Origin: Saprospiraceae bacterium
GTDB lineage: Bacteria > Bacteroidota > Bacteroidia > Chitinophagales > Saprospiraceae
Assembly (NCBI GenBank): GCA_016718205.1
Contig: JADKEB010000013.1
Coordinates: 62,001-126,000, forward strand
DNA: 64,000 nt
Reading direction: 5' to 3'
Position 1 is the stretch's first letter; each line of letters opens with the position of its first letter. The notes under the pieces are model-generated. The model was not told the DNA's origin and made no database searches. It was given only the letters and a program-made list of their open reading frames with translations. The translations under genes and the position numbers were made by a program. This document shows positions 44,385 through 53,882 of the stretch, piece by piece.

Positions 44385-45570
44385 ATGGGACAGATACTTT
44401 TACCATTATTTCCGACGGATACGGAATATTTAACATCCACTTTAGGAGTGTTTAAAACCGATAAATCAGTTTATTATTTACATTCTGGTGTACCCATCTA
44501 TAGTCATCTTGAGGAAGATCTTCAGAATTTCAGGTTCATCACCTCAAAATTTCTTATTCAGAGATTATGTACTGCATCGGATACAGTACGGGTATTTCAT
44601 GTATCGACCGATAGTGTAGGGCGTTATAAGCGACAATTGGAGCAGAAGGGGGAGGGATCATTTTTTGCCCCCGATCGTCGACATGGACATAATTACAAGA
44701 TGACAGAAAAAGTGCAGCAAGAGGCACAACGGCTACTATATGAAGGTCATAGTCAAAATAGTATAGCCAAGCAATTAGGATTAAGCGAGGGTACCATTAG
44801 ATATTGGATAGGCATGGACGTATTAAAAAAAAAGAGTTGACAGTAAGGCCTAGCGATGTCGGTAGTACGCTAACAGAGCGGTGTATAGAAGACTTACGTG
44901 CCGGAGATGAATTGGGCATCGGTACGACAAGGGGAGAGGATAGGATAGATGCTTGGCGATCCGGTACAGCTGAGGCCACAACAGAATTGGGCAATCATCA
45001 AAGCGTCATCAATGCAGGCGTCTTACTGTCCATACCTGCGCTGTATGGGCAAGGATTAGAAAAGGTAATAAAAACATTTGCACCCTTATCATAAGGTTTC
45101 TATGGACTGACACACATTGTATTATTGATGTGTTTTATGGCCTTAAGTCGAATAAAGTCAGCCGAGGGGCTCAAGCAATATTCACCTGGCAAATTAGGCA
45201 AACTCTTGGGATTAGACCGAGTGCCCGAGGTAGGATGTTTTAGGGAGAAAGTGGCCCAATTAGTACAACAGTGCAAATGTGATCTGCTACAAGATGCCCT
45301 TTATGATGATTGGGAGGACCACATGGATGAAAAGAACTTATACTACATCGATGGTCACGTGCGCATATATACAGGAGACAAAGCAAATTTACCTAAAAAG
45401 TATGTAAGTCGACAAAAGCTATGCTTGCCGGCTACACTAGAGTTTTGGGTCAATACACAAACAGGCTTACCCTTGTTGTGTCAATACCGCGATTGAAGAT
45501 ATGATAATATCTTTCAGGAAGCAACGGGATCGTCATGTCATGAATGGCTGCCACAGGAGCTTTATTTTGG
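44385..45570 (+). pseudogene. Decayed transposase
   Basis: Three open pieces form one protein of a transposase family I recognise by layout but cannot name as an IS family. N-terminal QILLPLFPTDTEYLTSTLGV and a helix-turn-helix (NSIAKQLGLSEGTIRYWIG) come first. After a frameshift in the A9 run near 44824-44832 comes ELGNHQSVINAGVLLSIPAL. After an in-frame TAA at 45092-45094 comes CFMALSRIKSAEGLKQYSPG, then LGKLLGLDRVPEV and YYIDGHVRIYTGDKANLPKK with YVSRQKLCLP. A TGA (after CQYRD, 45494-45496) and loss of the C-terminal third follow. It cannot encode an active enzyme. The amidohydrolase gene ends 5 bases beyond on the other strand. Confidence 0.82.
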
Positions 45571-45574
45571 AAAG

Positions 45575-46741
45575 CTAAATCAACTTGGCTATTTTTTTAT
45601 CCATATCATCTTTATCTCCGCTAAACCAAACCAGACCAGGAGTTTTTCCAATTTCGATTGAACCCAATCTGTCGTCGTAGCCCAAAGCCTTAGCACCATT
45701 GATTGTTGCCCAGGTCAATAGAGTTTCAAGGGTGACGAATGATTGATATTTTTTGATGGTTTTTATTTCCTCCCAAATGGAAAGTTGCCAGTTGGAAGTC
45801 AGGCTGTCTGTTCCTATAGTCACCATGGCATCAGCATCCAGGAATATTTTGTAATCCGGTAGTCTGTTTTCTATGTACAGATTGGCATTGGGGCAGGTAG
45901 CCCAGAAAATGTTTTTATTCCACATATTTGCAGCAGCGATGTCATCAGATGTGGTAGTGGTATTATGGACAAGAATGGTTTTGAATATAGGTTGCAGGTT
46001 GTCAATAATGTTATAAATTGCTGACTTTCCTGTTGGCTGGAAATATTCCAAAGACATGCCAAAAGCCTTGTAAAAATCATTGAATCCACCGGTACCATCT
46101 ATAAATATCTGATTTTCATCAGTTGTTTCCTGATTATGAATGCTGACCGTACCACCCTCCATATTGGCTTTATTTATAAAACTATATAAATCAGGGGTCA
46201 CCGTATAAGGAGCATGAGGGACATAGCTCTTTTTATTATTGCCTGTATTGCTTTGACCTTCCATCACAGGTGTATATTGTTGTATGGTGCCGGCTGTCAT
46301 TGTAGGCTGCAAAAAATCAAACATCTCAACAAATGTATAATAATCCAGTTTGCTAGCGGATTTTGTTGCGGCAGTATCTGTTTTGTTGGATATATCTCCG
46401 ACAGCTACTATTCCATTTTTGTACATCTCTTCGTCTCCATCCTTGATAGCCTGGAGGATGATATCCTGATCGATGTCTCTGAATGAGACAACACTCTGAA
46501 GGAATGGCAAAAGCTTGGTACCTGTATTGACTTTACCTTTCATATGAGACAACTCCAGATGGCAATGCGTATTGACAAATCCCGGAACAATCATGCCTTT
46601 GAGATATTTTACTGAAGAAGGGTCATGATCTGCAGCATTGTCCAAAGCAAGAATCTTTCCCTGATCATCTGTTATGATGACTTGATCAGATATGAAATGT
46701 CCATCAGATGAAAAGATAAAGTCAGCTGAAAATTTTTGCAT
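45575..46741 (-). CDS. Amidohydrolase family protein (TRZ/ATZ type)
   Basis: 388 residues with the metal-dependent hydrolase fold. An N-terminal beta-sandwich part (about 1-50) precedes a TIM barrel holding the ligands NTHCHLELSH (His-x-His), YVPHAPYTVTPDL, VSIHNQET (His) and TIGTDSLTSNWQLSIWEE (Asp). The form with a short LELSHMKGK loop is the common Bacteroidota type, related to aminodeoxyfutalosine and cytosine deaminases. The natural substrate cannot be told from sequence. It starts 13 bases after the meaB stop, so they are probably one transcript. Confidence 0.87.
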   Translation of the reverse strand: MQKFSADFIFSSDGHFISDQVIITDDQGKILALDNAADHDPSSVKYLKGMIVPGFVNTHCHLELSHMKGKVNTGTKLLPFLQSVVSFRDIDQDIILQAIKDGDEEMYKNGIVAVGDISNKTDTAATKSASKLDYYTFVEMFDFLQPTMTAGTIQQYTPVMEGQSNTGNNKKSYVPHAPYTVTPDLYSFINKANMEGGTVSIHNQETTDENQIFIDGTGGFNDFYKAFGMSLEYFQPTGKSAIYNIIDNLQPIFKTILVHNTTTTSDDIAAANMWNKNIFWATCPNANLYIENRLPDYKIFLDADAMVTIGTDSLTSNWQLSIWEEIKTIKKYQSFVTLETLLTWATINGAKALGYDDRLGSIEIGKTPGLVWFSGDKDDMDKKIAKLI

Positions 46742-46754
46742 AGGTATCTGATAA

Positions 46755-47843
46755 TTAGAGATTGTGAATCAATTTTCTGAATGCCTCTTCAAACTGATGT
46801 ATGGCTGATGTTGCGCTCAATTTACCAGAAGACATTTCATGAGACAATTGCTGATATGTTGATTTTATTGCATTGTTTTCAAAGGCAATTTCTTTTAGCC
46901 TGATAAGAGATTGTCTTTCAAACCATCTTAGTTCCTGATATTTTCTTTTTGAATTAAGCAACTCCTTTTTTTTGAGTAAATTTATGAAACCAATGATAGA
47001 TTGAAATACTTCATCCATGCCTTTTTTATCCATAGCAGATGTCAAAATAACAGGACAAATCCAACCGGGAACGTCATGATGAAACAATTGAATAGCATTT
47101 TTGTAGGAGACTTTAGTTTGCTTGGCCAACTCAAATTGTGGACCATCCGCTTTATTGATAACAAAAATGTCAGCATTTTCGACGATGCCTCTTTTGATGC
47201 CCTGGATATCGTCTCCTGCTCCCGGTTGCAGCAAGAGGATATTTACATCAGTGATATGATCTACTTCAGTTTCAGATTGACCAACACCTACCGTTTCCAC
47301 AATGATGATATCAAAACCACCTGCCTCACACACTTGAATGGCTTCTTTTGTAAATGCTGAGGTACCGCCAAGTACAGCACCTGAAGGAGAAGGTCTCACA
47401 TATGCATCCGGATGAGCAGAAAGATGTTGCATTCTGGTTTTGTCACCAAGGATACTGCCCTTATTGATCTGACTGCTTGGGTCTATGGCAAGTATAGCCG
47501 GTCGGTGCTGCTGGGAAATCAGATATAATCCAAAAGCTTCTATAAAAGTACTTTTGCCCACTCCTGGTGATCCGGTGATGCCTATACGGATGGTTGTATC
47601 GTTTTGAAATGGAATGGTATTAAGAACTGCTTCAGCTATTTTTCTTTTTTCAGGAAGATTGGACTCCAGCAAAGTGATACACTCACTCAGGACAAATCTG
47701 TTATGGGATTTTAAGCCATGGATATAGTAATCAGCAGACTTTTGTTTCCTGACGGAAACTTTAAAATGAGGATTGATGCCAGAAATGTGGTGATTTGATT
47801 CCATTACTGTGACAAAGGTAGGAAATATTGGAAAATATACCAT
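46755..47843 (-). CDS. meaB: Methylmalonyl-CoA mutase-associated GTPase MeaB
   Basis: 362 residues from the upstream ATG at 47843; the ATG at 47804 (MESNHHISGIN) gives 349 residues and is also plausible. P-loop GITGSPGVGKSTFIEAFG, ILAIDPSSQINKGSILGDKT, the switch region YVRPSPSGAVLGGTSAFTKE, DIIIVETVGVGQSETEVDH and the guanine-binding VINKADGP. MeaB is the GTP-driven chaperone that protects and reloads B12 in methylmalonyl-CoA mutase, used in propionate and branched-chain metabolism. The mutase genes are not in the window. It is followed by the amidohydrolase after 13 bases. Confidence 0.95.
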   Translation of the reverse strand: MVYFPIFPTFVTVMESNHHISGINPHFKVSVRKQKSADYYIHGLKSHNRFVLSECITLLESNLPEKRKIAEAVLNTIPFQNDTTIRIGITGSPGVGKSTFIEAFGLYLISQQHRPAILAIDPSSQINKGSILGDKTRMQHLSAHPDAYVRPSPSGAVLGGTSAFTKEAIQVCEAGGFDIIIVETVGVGQSETEVDHITDVNILLLQPGAGDDIQGIKRGIVENADIFVINKADGPQFELAKQTKVSYKNAIQLFHHDVPGWICPVILTSAMDKKGMDEVFQSIIGFINLLKKKELLNSKRKYQELRWFERQSLIRLKEIAFENNAIKSTYQQLSHEMSSGKLSATSAIHQFEEAFRKLIHNL

Positions 47844-48011
47844 GTAAGGTAGTCATGTTTCGACATGTGAATGAATGAAAACATTTGTAGTTACCTTTTT
47901 ACAATATGTTTTACAAATTTCATCGTTATTATAAATTCTTCGGTCGTAATTTAGATGAGTGTTTTATCTTTATGCCTCAGGATAAGAATAAATAAACCTC
48001 ACAGGATAAAA

Positions 48012-48482
48012 ATGAACAGATCTTCTTACATTTTTTCATTGCAAAATATCATCAAAGCATTCAGGTCGAATTATTTTCTGTATTCCATAGAAACCAGAGC
48101 ATATAAAAGCAAACCCGACAAATGGTCCAAAAGGCAAATATTAGGCCATTTGATCGACTCAGCCAGATACAATCTTCAACGATTTACGGAGATCATCCAC
48201 ACTGAAGGTATTTATGTAGTCAAGCCCTATGATCAGAACAAATTGGTACAACTGAATGATTATCAACATACTTCTGATTATAACCTGATCACACTCTGGC
48301 AGCTGTTAAATCATAATATCATTACTGTCCTTACAACAATGGACGAACACCTGCTCAACAAGCAGATCATCATTGGTAATGAACCTTACACGCTGGATTG
48401 GTTGATAAAGGATTATATCGATCATCTTCAGCATCATTTTCAACAGATTTTGACAAAACTCCGGAAGGAATTCAACCATTGA
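48012..48482 (+). CDS. DinB-superfamily protein
   Basis: 156 residues from the ATG at 48012 (MNRSSYIFSLQN); a longer frame from 47955 adds 19 basic residues and is less likely. The DinB four-helix bundle shows KWSKRQILGHLIDSARYNLQ and the C-terminal DWLIKDYIDHLQHHFQQIL, which place three His residues where DinB-type proteins bind a metal. Such proteins are often thiol-dependent metal enzymes (for example bacillithiol S-transferases), but the exact role is unknown here. The next gene starts inside its stop codon (ATTGA), so the two are translationally coupled. Confidence 0.8.
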   Translation: MNRSSYIFSLQNIIKAFRSNYFLYSIETRAYKSKPDKWSKRQILGHLIDSARYNLQRFTEIIHTEGIYVVKPYDQNKLVQLNDYQHTSDYNLITLWQLLNHNIITVLTTMDEHLLNKQIIIGNEPYTLDWLIKDYIDHLQHHFQQILTKLRKEFNH

Positions 48483-48796
48483 AGGTAGGTCTGCAAGATG
48501 CAATTGACTCGTTAAAAGCGTCTGACGATAATAAATTTGTATCTTTACTACATTTTAGCGATCTGGAAATCGAATATTATAAACCAATCAAAATGGATTA
48601 CCAAAAGCCTCACCTGAAAGATGAAGTGTATGTCATTGCTTCAGGGCTTGCTTCATTTTTTACACAGCATCAGACCGTAACTGTCAAAGCCGGAGATGTA
48701 CTCTTTGTCAAAGCCGGTGATGACCACAGATTTTTTTATTTTTCAGAGGACTTTGCTACCTGGGTTATTTTTTATGGTGTAAAAAACCAATTATGA
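48479..48796 (+). CDS. Cupin-domain protein, TTG start overlapping the DinB stop
   Basis: 105 residues from TTG at 48479. The start codon overlaps the preceding TGA (ATTGA), typical of coupled genes; an ATG further upstream in this frame (about 48398) would overlap the DinB gene by 85 bases. The cupin core reads IEYYKPIKMDYQKPHLKDEV with the metal-binding His and Glu, then VKAGDVLFVKAGDDHRFFYF with the second-motif His. Small single-cupin proteins are often enzymes or binding proteins of unknown substrate. The beta-mannosidase gene follows 20 bases later. Confidence 0.75.
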   Translation: MKVGLQDAIDSLKASDDNKFVSLLHFSDLEIEYYKPIKMDYQKPHLKDEVYVIASGLASFFTQHQTVTVKAGDVLFVKAGDDHRFFYFSEDFATWVIFYGVKNQL

Positions 48797-48815
48797 AAAT
48801 AAAAATTCAATAAAA

Positions 48816-51293
48816 ATGTATATGAATAAGTATTTGATTTTACCTTTTATCATCTTTGGTTATTTATCATTATACGGACAAATGCAGATAAAAAGCCTGA
48901 ATAATCATACATGGACATTAAATCAGTCAGGAAAGAAAAAAACCTATACCGCAACTGTTCCCGGCACAGTGCATACGGACCTGATGAAAAACGGCGTGAT
49001 AGCGGATCCGTTTTATGGAGACAATGAAGAAAAGGTAAAATGGATCGAAAACGAAACATGGGAATATCAAACCACATTTGTTATAACAGCTGCCGAGCTG
49101 GCGTCCAAAATTATTGATCTTCGGTTTGAAGGATTGGATACTTATGCTGATGTATTGCTCAATGGAAAAAATATCCTTTCAGCCAACAATATGTTCAGGA
49201 CGTGGAATATACCTGTAAAAAGTCAACTGAAACCCGGCAAGAACCAATTGAAAATAGTATTCAGACCTGCTAAATCCAAAGGGGCAAAAATGGCGGCATC
49301 CTTACCTTATAAAATGCCGGAAGGGGAGCGAGTTTTCACCAGGAAAGCACAGTATCATTACGGTTGGGACTGGGGACCAAAATTTGTGACAGCAGGTATC
49401 TGGCAGGATGTCACCCTACGCTTCAGAAATGAAGCAGAAATTACTCACGTCAGCTATGTACAGGAAGAACTGACAGATCAGCTGGCAAGGCTTTCATTCA
49501 AATGTACGGTAGATGTCCCGAATGGCGGCGATTATTCTATATCCATCAACGATAAGGATCACAATATCCAACTCAAAACCGGAGAAAATACCATCTCGCT
49601 TCCATATGATATACAAAATCCGAAAAGATGGTGGACCAATGGACTTGGAAGCCCGCACTTATATCCCTTCATGATCAGTTTAAAAAAATCTCAAAAATTG
49701 ATCGACACCCGATCTATGAATATCGGACTCCGGACCATAGAACTGGTGCAGGAAAAAGACAAGGTGGGTACTTCTTTTTATATCAAATTAAATGGTATTC
49801 CGGTATTTATGAAAGGGGCGAACTACATACCACCTCATAGTTTTCTTCCTTCAGCACGTGAAAATGTCTATAAAGCATTGATTAAAAACACGGTAGAAGG
49901 CAATATGAACATGCTCAGGGTTTGGGGCGGTGGAGTCTATGCGGAGGATGTTTTTTATGATGAATGTGATAAAAACGGAATCCTGGTATGGCAGGACTTT
50001 ATGTTTGCCTGTGCTATGTACCCCGGAGATACTGAGTTCCTGAACAATGTGAAGCAAGAAGTCATAGACAACGTCAGAAGGCTGGAAAATCATGCCTGCA
50101 TCGCGCTGTGGTGTGGCAATAACGAAATAGATGAAGCATGGCACAACTGGGGTTGGCAAAAACAGTTCAATTATTCAGAAAAGGACTCTACAAAAATCTG
50201 GCATGATTATGTAAAGCTTTTTCACGAGTTGATTCCCAACACATTGCAGGAAATTTTACCATCGCATAAAAACATTTACTGGCCTTCATCACCTTCTATC
50301 GGTTGGGGCCGGAAAGAAAGTATGACTCAGGGTGACTCACATTATTGGGGTGTATGGTGGGGTTTGCAGCCATTTGATGTGTATAAGGAAAAAACAGGCC
50401 GGTTTATGAGTGAATACGGATTTCAGGGCATGCCACCTGTATCTTCATTTCAAAAGTTTATTCCAAAAACTCAGCTTGAACTTAATTCATCTGCTGTAAA
50501 GAGCCACCAAAAACACCCTACCGGCTATCAAACCATTCAGACATATATGGAGAGAGATTACAAGACGCCGTTAAAGTTTGATGATTATGTATATGTATCA
50601 CAAATCCTGCAGGCGGAAGGCATGAAGGTAGCGATGGAAGCACACCGGAGATCTATGCCGCACTGCATGGGATCACTTTATTGGCAGCTCAATGATTGCT
50701 GGCCGGTGACTTCATGGAGCTCTGTGGATTATTATGGTATGTGGAAGGCTTTTCACTATCAGGTAAAAAGAAGCTTTGAACCCATTTTGTTGTCATTCCA
50801 TAAAGAAGACAAGCAAATCAAATTATATATGGTCAATGATCTGCTCAATGCATCCGCAGGATCACTGAATATCCAGCTGATTGATTTTAATGGAAATACT
50901 TTATGGTCGGATACCAGAAATGTAAACATTAAAGCCAATATGTCAGAAGTCATTTATTCATCAGCAGAAGATGTATTTTTCAAGTTTGACAGTACTCGGA
51001 CCATACTTCAAGCTGATTTTATTGCTTCTGATCAAACAATGATGTCCGCCTCTTATTTATTTGCAAAGTCCAAAAATCTTAATTTAGATAAACCCGCGAT
51101 TAAAATCAAACATGTGGGCCGTAATGCAATAGAAATCAGCGCAGATAAGTTTGTCAAAGACCTTTACCTTATATCAGATAGTATCCATTTTAGTGATAAT
51201 TTTTTTGATTTGCTGCCCGGTCGCATAAAAAAAATAAAATTATCACAACCGTCTTCTGATTTCACATTTAAGTCCCTTAATGTTTTGGATTGA
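48816..51293 (+). CDS. Beta-mannosidase (GH2), exported
   Basis: 825 residues with a signal peptide (MYMNKYLILPFIIFGYLSLY, then GQ; MNKYL six bases later is an equal start). The GH2 order is sugar-binding sandwich (NHTWTLNQSGKKKTYTATVP, GTVHTDLM), immunoglobulin-like part, TIM barrel (about 310-600) and C-terminal sandwich. Beta-mannosidase marks include HYGWDWGPKFVTAGIW, GANYIPPHSFLPS, MLRVWGGGVYAEDVFYDECD, WCGNNEIDEAW (acid/base Glu) and RFMSEYGFQGMP (nucleophile Glu). The enzyme releases mannose from the ends of beta-mannosides or N-glycan cores. Together with the glycan enzymes at the window start, it shows use of external polysaccharides. It is the last gene of a DinB-cupin-mannosidase run, though that link may only be positional. 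Confidence 0.95.
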   Translation: MYMNKYLILPFIIFGYLSLYGQMQIKSLNNHTWTLNQSGKKKTYTATVPGTVHTDLMKNGVIADPFYGDNEEKVKWIENETWEYQTTFVITAAELASKIIDLRFEGLDTYADVLLNGKNILSANNMFRTWNIPVKSQLKPGKNQLKIVFRPAKSKGAKMAASLPYKMPEGERVFTRKAQYHYGWDWGPKFVTAGIWQDVTLRFRNEAEITHVSYVQEELTDQLARLSFKCTVDVPNGGDYSISINDKDHNIQLKTGENTISLPYDIQNPKRWWTNGLGSPHLYPFMISLKKSQKLIDTRSMNIGLRTIELVQEKDKVGTSFYIKLNGIPVFMKGANYIPPHSFLPSARENVYKALIKNTVEGNMNMLRVWGGGVYAEDVFYDECDKNGILVWQDFMFACAMYPGDTEFLNNVKQEVIDNVRRLENHACIALWCGNNEIDEAWHNWGWQKQFNYSEKDSTKIWHDYVKLFHELIPNTLQEILPSHKNIYWPSSPSIGWGRKESMTQGDSHYWGVWWGLQPFDVYKEKTGRFMSEYGFQGMPPVSSFQKFIPKTQLELNSSAVKSHQKHPTGYQTIQTYMERDYKTPLKFDDYVYVSQILQAEGMKVAMEAHRRSMPHCMGSLYWQLNDCWPVTSWSSVDYYGMWKAFHYQVKRSFEPILLSFHKEDKQIKLYMVNDLLNASAGSLNIQLIDFNGNTLWSDTRNVNIKANMSEVIYSSAEDVFFKFDSTRTILQADFIASDQTMMSASYLFAKSKNLNLDKPAIKIKHVGRNAIEISADKFVKDLYLISDSIHFSDNFFDLLPGRIKKIKLSQPSSDFTFKSLNVLD

Positions 51294-51338
51294 GGTGGTA
51301 TAATCCCGGTTTATTTCTCTATAACAGGCCTTTAGTTA

Positions 51339-51500
51339 GTGCTGGATAGGACTGAAATCATCGATAACAGTAACGTCTGCTCAATCATCAGAAACAATGG
51401 TGAAGGAACTGTGAAGGTCACAAATAGCAATGTCATTAAAAACTTTGATTTAATACCTGATTTTTTCCATTCCGGTGCTTTTTATCAAGAAATTCTGTAA
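51339..51500 (+). pseudogene. Possible relic of a beta-helix-like secreted protein
   Basis: A 53-codon open stretch (GTG start at 51339) translates to TEIIDNSNVCSIIRNNGEGT followed by VKVTNSNVIKN. The alternating N/V/I/S pattern resembles one or two rungs of a right-handed beta-helix. It lacks a start region and the rest of the protein. It may instead be chance; there is no second copy in the window. Confidence 0.25.
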
Positions 51501-51515
51501 AATATTTAATGCAAA

Positions 51516-51549
51516 TTGGTAGGTATTATTTCAAAATGTCTTACTTTTG
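51516..51549 (+). promoter_or_regulatory. Bacteroidota-type promoter of rpsU
   Basis: TTG (51516-51518), 23-base spacer and TACTTTTG (51542-51549), exact to TAnnTTTG. The predicted start is about 51556, giving a leader of about 33 bases. Confidence 0.75.
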
Positions 51550-51588
51550 CATTCCATTAAGAAAAATTGTTAAATTTATTATTATAAT

Positions 51589-51783
51589 ATGCTGATAATC
51601 AATATCAAAGACGACGAATCAATCGACAGAGCACTGAAAAGATACAAAAGAAAATTTCAGTCTGTTGGACTTGTAAAAGAACTCAGAAGTAGAAAGCACT
51701 TCATAAAGCCATCTGTTCAGAGAAGAAATGAAATCCTTTCTGCTGCATACAGATTAGATAAGTTCGGCTCACAACTGGATTAA
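51589..51783 (+). CDS. rpsU: 30S ribosomal protein bS21
   Basis: 64 residues: MLIINIKDDESIDRALKRYK, then RKFQSVGLVKELRSRKHFIK and PSVQRRNEILSAAYR. This is the usual Bacteroidota form of bS21, a basic helical protein on the platform of the small subunit. In this phylum bS21 helps hold the 16S tail and is involved in the unusual non-Shine-Dalgarno initiation. It has its own promoter upstream and a hairpin terminator at 51898-51934, so it is monocistronic. Confidence 0.96.
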   Translation: MLIINIKDDESIDRALKRYKRKFQSVGLVKELRSRKHFIKPSVQRRNEILSAAYRLDKFGSQLD

Positions 51784-51897
51784 TTTTTGTAATTATTGTG
51801 TTCAAGCTGAATTTCTAAAAAGGATTTTCTATCAGAGTACCTGATTAAAGCAGACACTCATAATGAAAATGTGATAAGATCTTCAAGAAAATATAAC

Positions 51898-51934
51898 AAA
51901 GGGTCTGTCTGAGTGACATTGACCCTTTTTGTGT
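51898..51934 (+). terminator. Terminator of rpsU
   Basis: Stem AAAGGGTC / GACCCTTT (51898-51905, 51921-51928) with an inner 4-bp stem TGTC / GACA, followed by TTG and a T-rich tail. The 115-base gap after rpsU and the 155 bases to the ABC gene hold nothing else that I recognise. Confidence 0.75.
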
Positions 51935-52091
51935 TTTATTGCATCGTTTTTGATTTTGGAATCTTCATAAAAGAGATTTCAACCTTTTATAAAATTCTAC
52001 GTTAGATTCTTTTATTTAGACTTATAGAAAACGATAAAAGTAATCATTCGCTGATGCGATAGCTGTATTAAATTTTCAACAATACACATTG

Positions 52092-53852
52092 ATGAGTAAC
52101 GAATCAAAAAAAGGAACAGACTGGAAAATCTTAAAAAGAGTGCTCGCAACAGCCAAACCTTTCAGCTCCCTTTTTAATACTTCTATCATTCTTGCCATCC
52201 TCATCACTCCATTTTCTATAGCTCAGCCATTCATAGTCCAGCAGATCGTAGATGAAAATATCATCAAAGGCAAAGAAGAAGGGATGATTCTCATGGGTGT
52301 TTTGTTTTTTGTAGTGCTCTTGGCCAATGTGATCATGAAATATTACTTTATCTACGTGACTGCCGAACTCGGCCAATCCGTGATCAAAGACATGAGGACA
52401 AAGGTATTCAAGCACATCACCAACCTGAGACTCAAATACTTTGATCAGACACCGATCGGTACATCGACAACCCGTACGATCAATGACATAGAAGCCATCA
52501 ACAACGTATTTGCACAAGGTGTGATTACGATAGTTGCAGACTTTCTAACCCTGATCGCGGTAGTCGGTATCATGTTGTACACCAGCTGGAGACTTACAGC
52601 CATTGTATTTATCACCATGCCTTTCATGATCCTGGCAAGCTACATATTTAAGGAAAAAGTAAAAGTATCCTATCAGAAAGTACGGACTCAGATCGCCAAC
52701 ATGAATGCATTCCTACAGGAACGTATCACTGGTATGAAGATCGTCCAACTGTTTAATGCCGAAAAACAGGAAGCAGAAAAGTTTAGAAAAATCAACCACG
52801 ACTACACCAGCGCCAACCTTGACAGTGTATTTTATTATGCGGTTTTTTTCCCGGTGGTGGAGTTGGTATCAGCTGTTTCACTGGCATTGATGATATGGCT
52901 GGGAGCCAAAGGATATGTACAGGATAAAATTTCTTTCGGAGCGTTGGTGGCTTTTCCTTTGTATCTCAATCTGATGTTTCGCCCTATCAGATTTATGGCA
53001 GATAAATTTAATACCCTGCAAATGGGACTGGTGGCATCAGAAAGAGTATTCAAATTGCTCGATAATAATGATTTTATCAGCAATACCGGCACTATCATAC
53101 CTCAAAAGCTGGAAGGAAAAGTGGCATTTGAAAATGTATCTTTTGCCTATAATGACGATAACTATGTGCTCAAAGATATCAACTTCAACATAAAACCCGG
53201 AGAGACGCTGGCACTGGTAGGTAGTACCGGCTCCGGAAAATCGACGATCATCAATATCCTCAACAGGTTTTATGAAATCAACCAAGGCAATATTTACATC
53301 GATGGCCGGGAAATAAGAGAATATGAACTTAAAGCACTAAGGGACAGAATCGCTATCGTTTTGCAGGATGTGTTTTTGTTTGATGGTACCGTCATGGAAA
53401 ATATCACATTGAGGGATAAAAATATCTCTGCAGAAAAAGTGATTGACGCGGCTAAAACCATTGGGGCACATGCTTTTATCGAAAGGCTTCCCGGTGCATA
53501 CGAATACAAAGTATCAGAAAGAGGCAGCAACCTATCCGTTGGCCAACGCCAATTGATTTCTTTTGTGAGGGCACTGGTTTTTGATCCTGACATTTTGATC
53601 CTTGATGAGGCCACTTCTTCCATAGATACTGAAAGTGAAGCTGTGATCCAGTATGCCATCGAAAAATTGATAGAAAAACGAACATCTATCATCATAGCAC
53701 ACAGATTGTCCACTATCAAACATGCTCATAATATCCTTGTATTATCCGATGGTCGTATTTTGGAGAGCGGTACCCATGACCAACTCCTTGAAAATGCAGA
53801 AGGGCATTATCGGGAGCTGTATGATATGCAGTTTTCAGAATTGATCTCCTGA
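52092..53852 (+). CDS. ABC exporter, fused permease and ATPase (MsbA/LmrA-like)
   Basis: 586 residues from the ATG at 52092 (a TTG sits 3 bases earlier). A six-helix exporter domain (about 20-310: LAILITPFSIAQPFIVQQIV, LGQSVIKDMRTKVFKHI, GTSTTRTINDIEAINNVFAQ) is followed by the nucleotide-binding domain with Walker A ALVGSTGSGKSTIINIL, Q-loop IAIVLQDVFLFDGTV, signature NLSVGQRQLISFVRAL, Walker B ILILDEATSSID and the H-loop AHRLSTIKHA. A half-transporter that works as a homodimer; substrates of this class include lipids, drugs or peptides, and no partner gene specifies one here. Convergent with the next gene, 30 bases away. Confidence 0.93.
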   Translation: MSNESKKGTDWKILKRVLATAKPFSSLFNTSIILAILITPFSIAQPFIVQQIVDENIIKGKEEGMILMGVLFFVVLLANVIMKYYFIYVTAELGQSVIKDMRTKVFKHITNLRLKYFDQTPIGTSTTRTINDIEAINNVFAQGVITIVADFLTLIAVVGIMLYTSWRLTAIVFITMPFMILASYIFKEKVKVSYQKVRTQIANMNAFLQERITGMKIVQLFNAEKQEAEKFRKINHDYTSANLDSVFYYAVFFPVVELVSAVSLALMIWLGAKGYVQDKISFGALVAFPLYLNLMFRPIRFMADKFNTLQMGLVASERVFKLLDNNDFISNTGTIIPQKLEGKVAFENVSFAYNDDNYVLKDINFNIKPGETLALVGSTGSGKSTIINILNRFYEINQGNIYIDGREIREYELKALRDRIAIVLQDVFLFDGTVMENITLRDKNISAEKVIDAAKTIGAHAFIERLPGAYEYKVSERGSNLSVGQRQLISFVRALVFDPDILILDEATSSIDTESEAVIQYAIEKLIEKRTSIIIAHRLSTIKHAHNILVLSDGRILESGTHDQLLENAEGHYRELYDMQFSELIS

Positions 53853-53882
53853 TTGTTTGATCTTTTCTTCATCAGATTCAGG

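Noticed and set aside
42656..45570. Defence island made of the AAA ATPase and downstream region
   Set aside because: Downstream is only a repeat and a dead transposase; no nuclease, methylase or reverse transcriptase partner is present.
46755..48796. A B12 or propionate gene cluster around meaB
   Set aside because: The mutase and epimerase genes are absent, and the DinB and cupin genes are on the other strand with no link.
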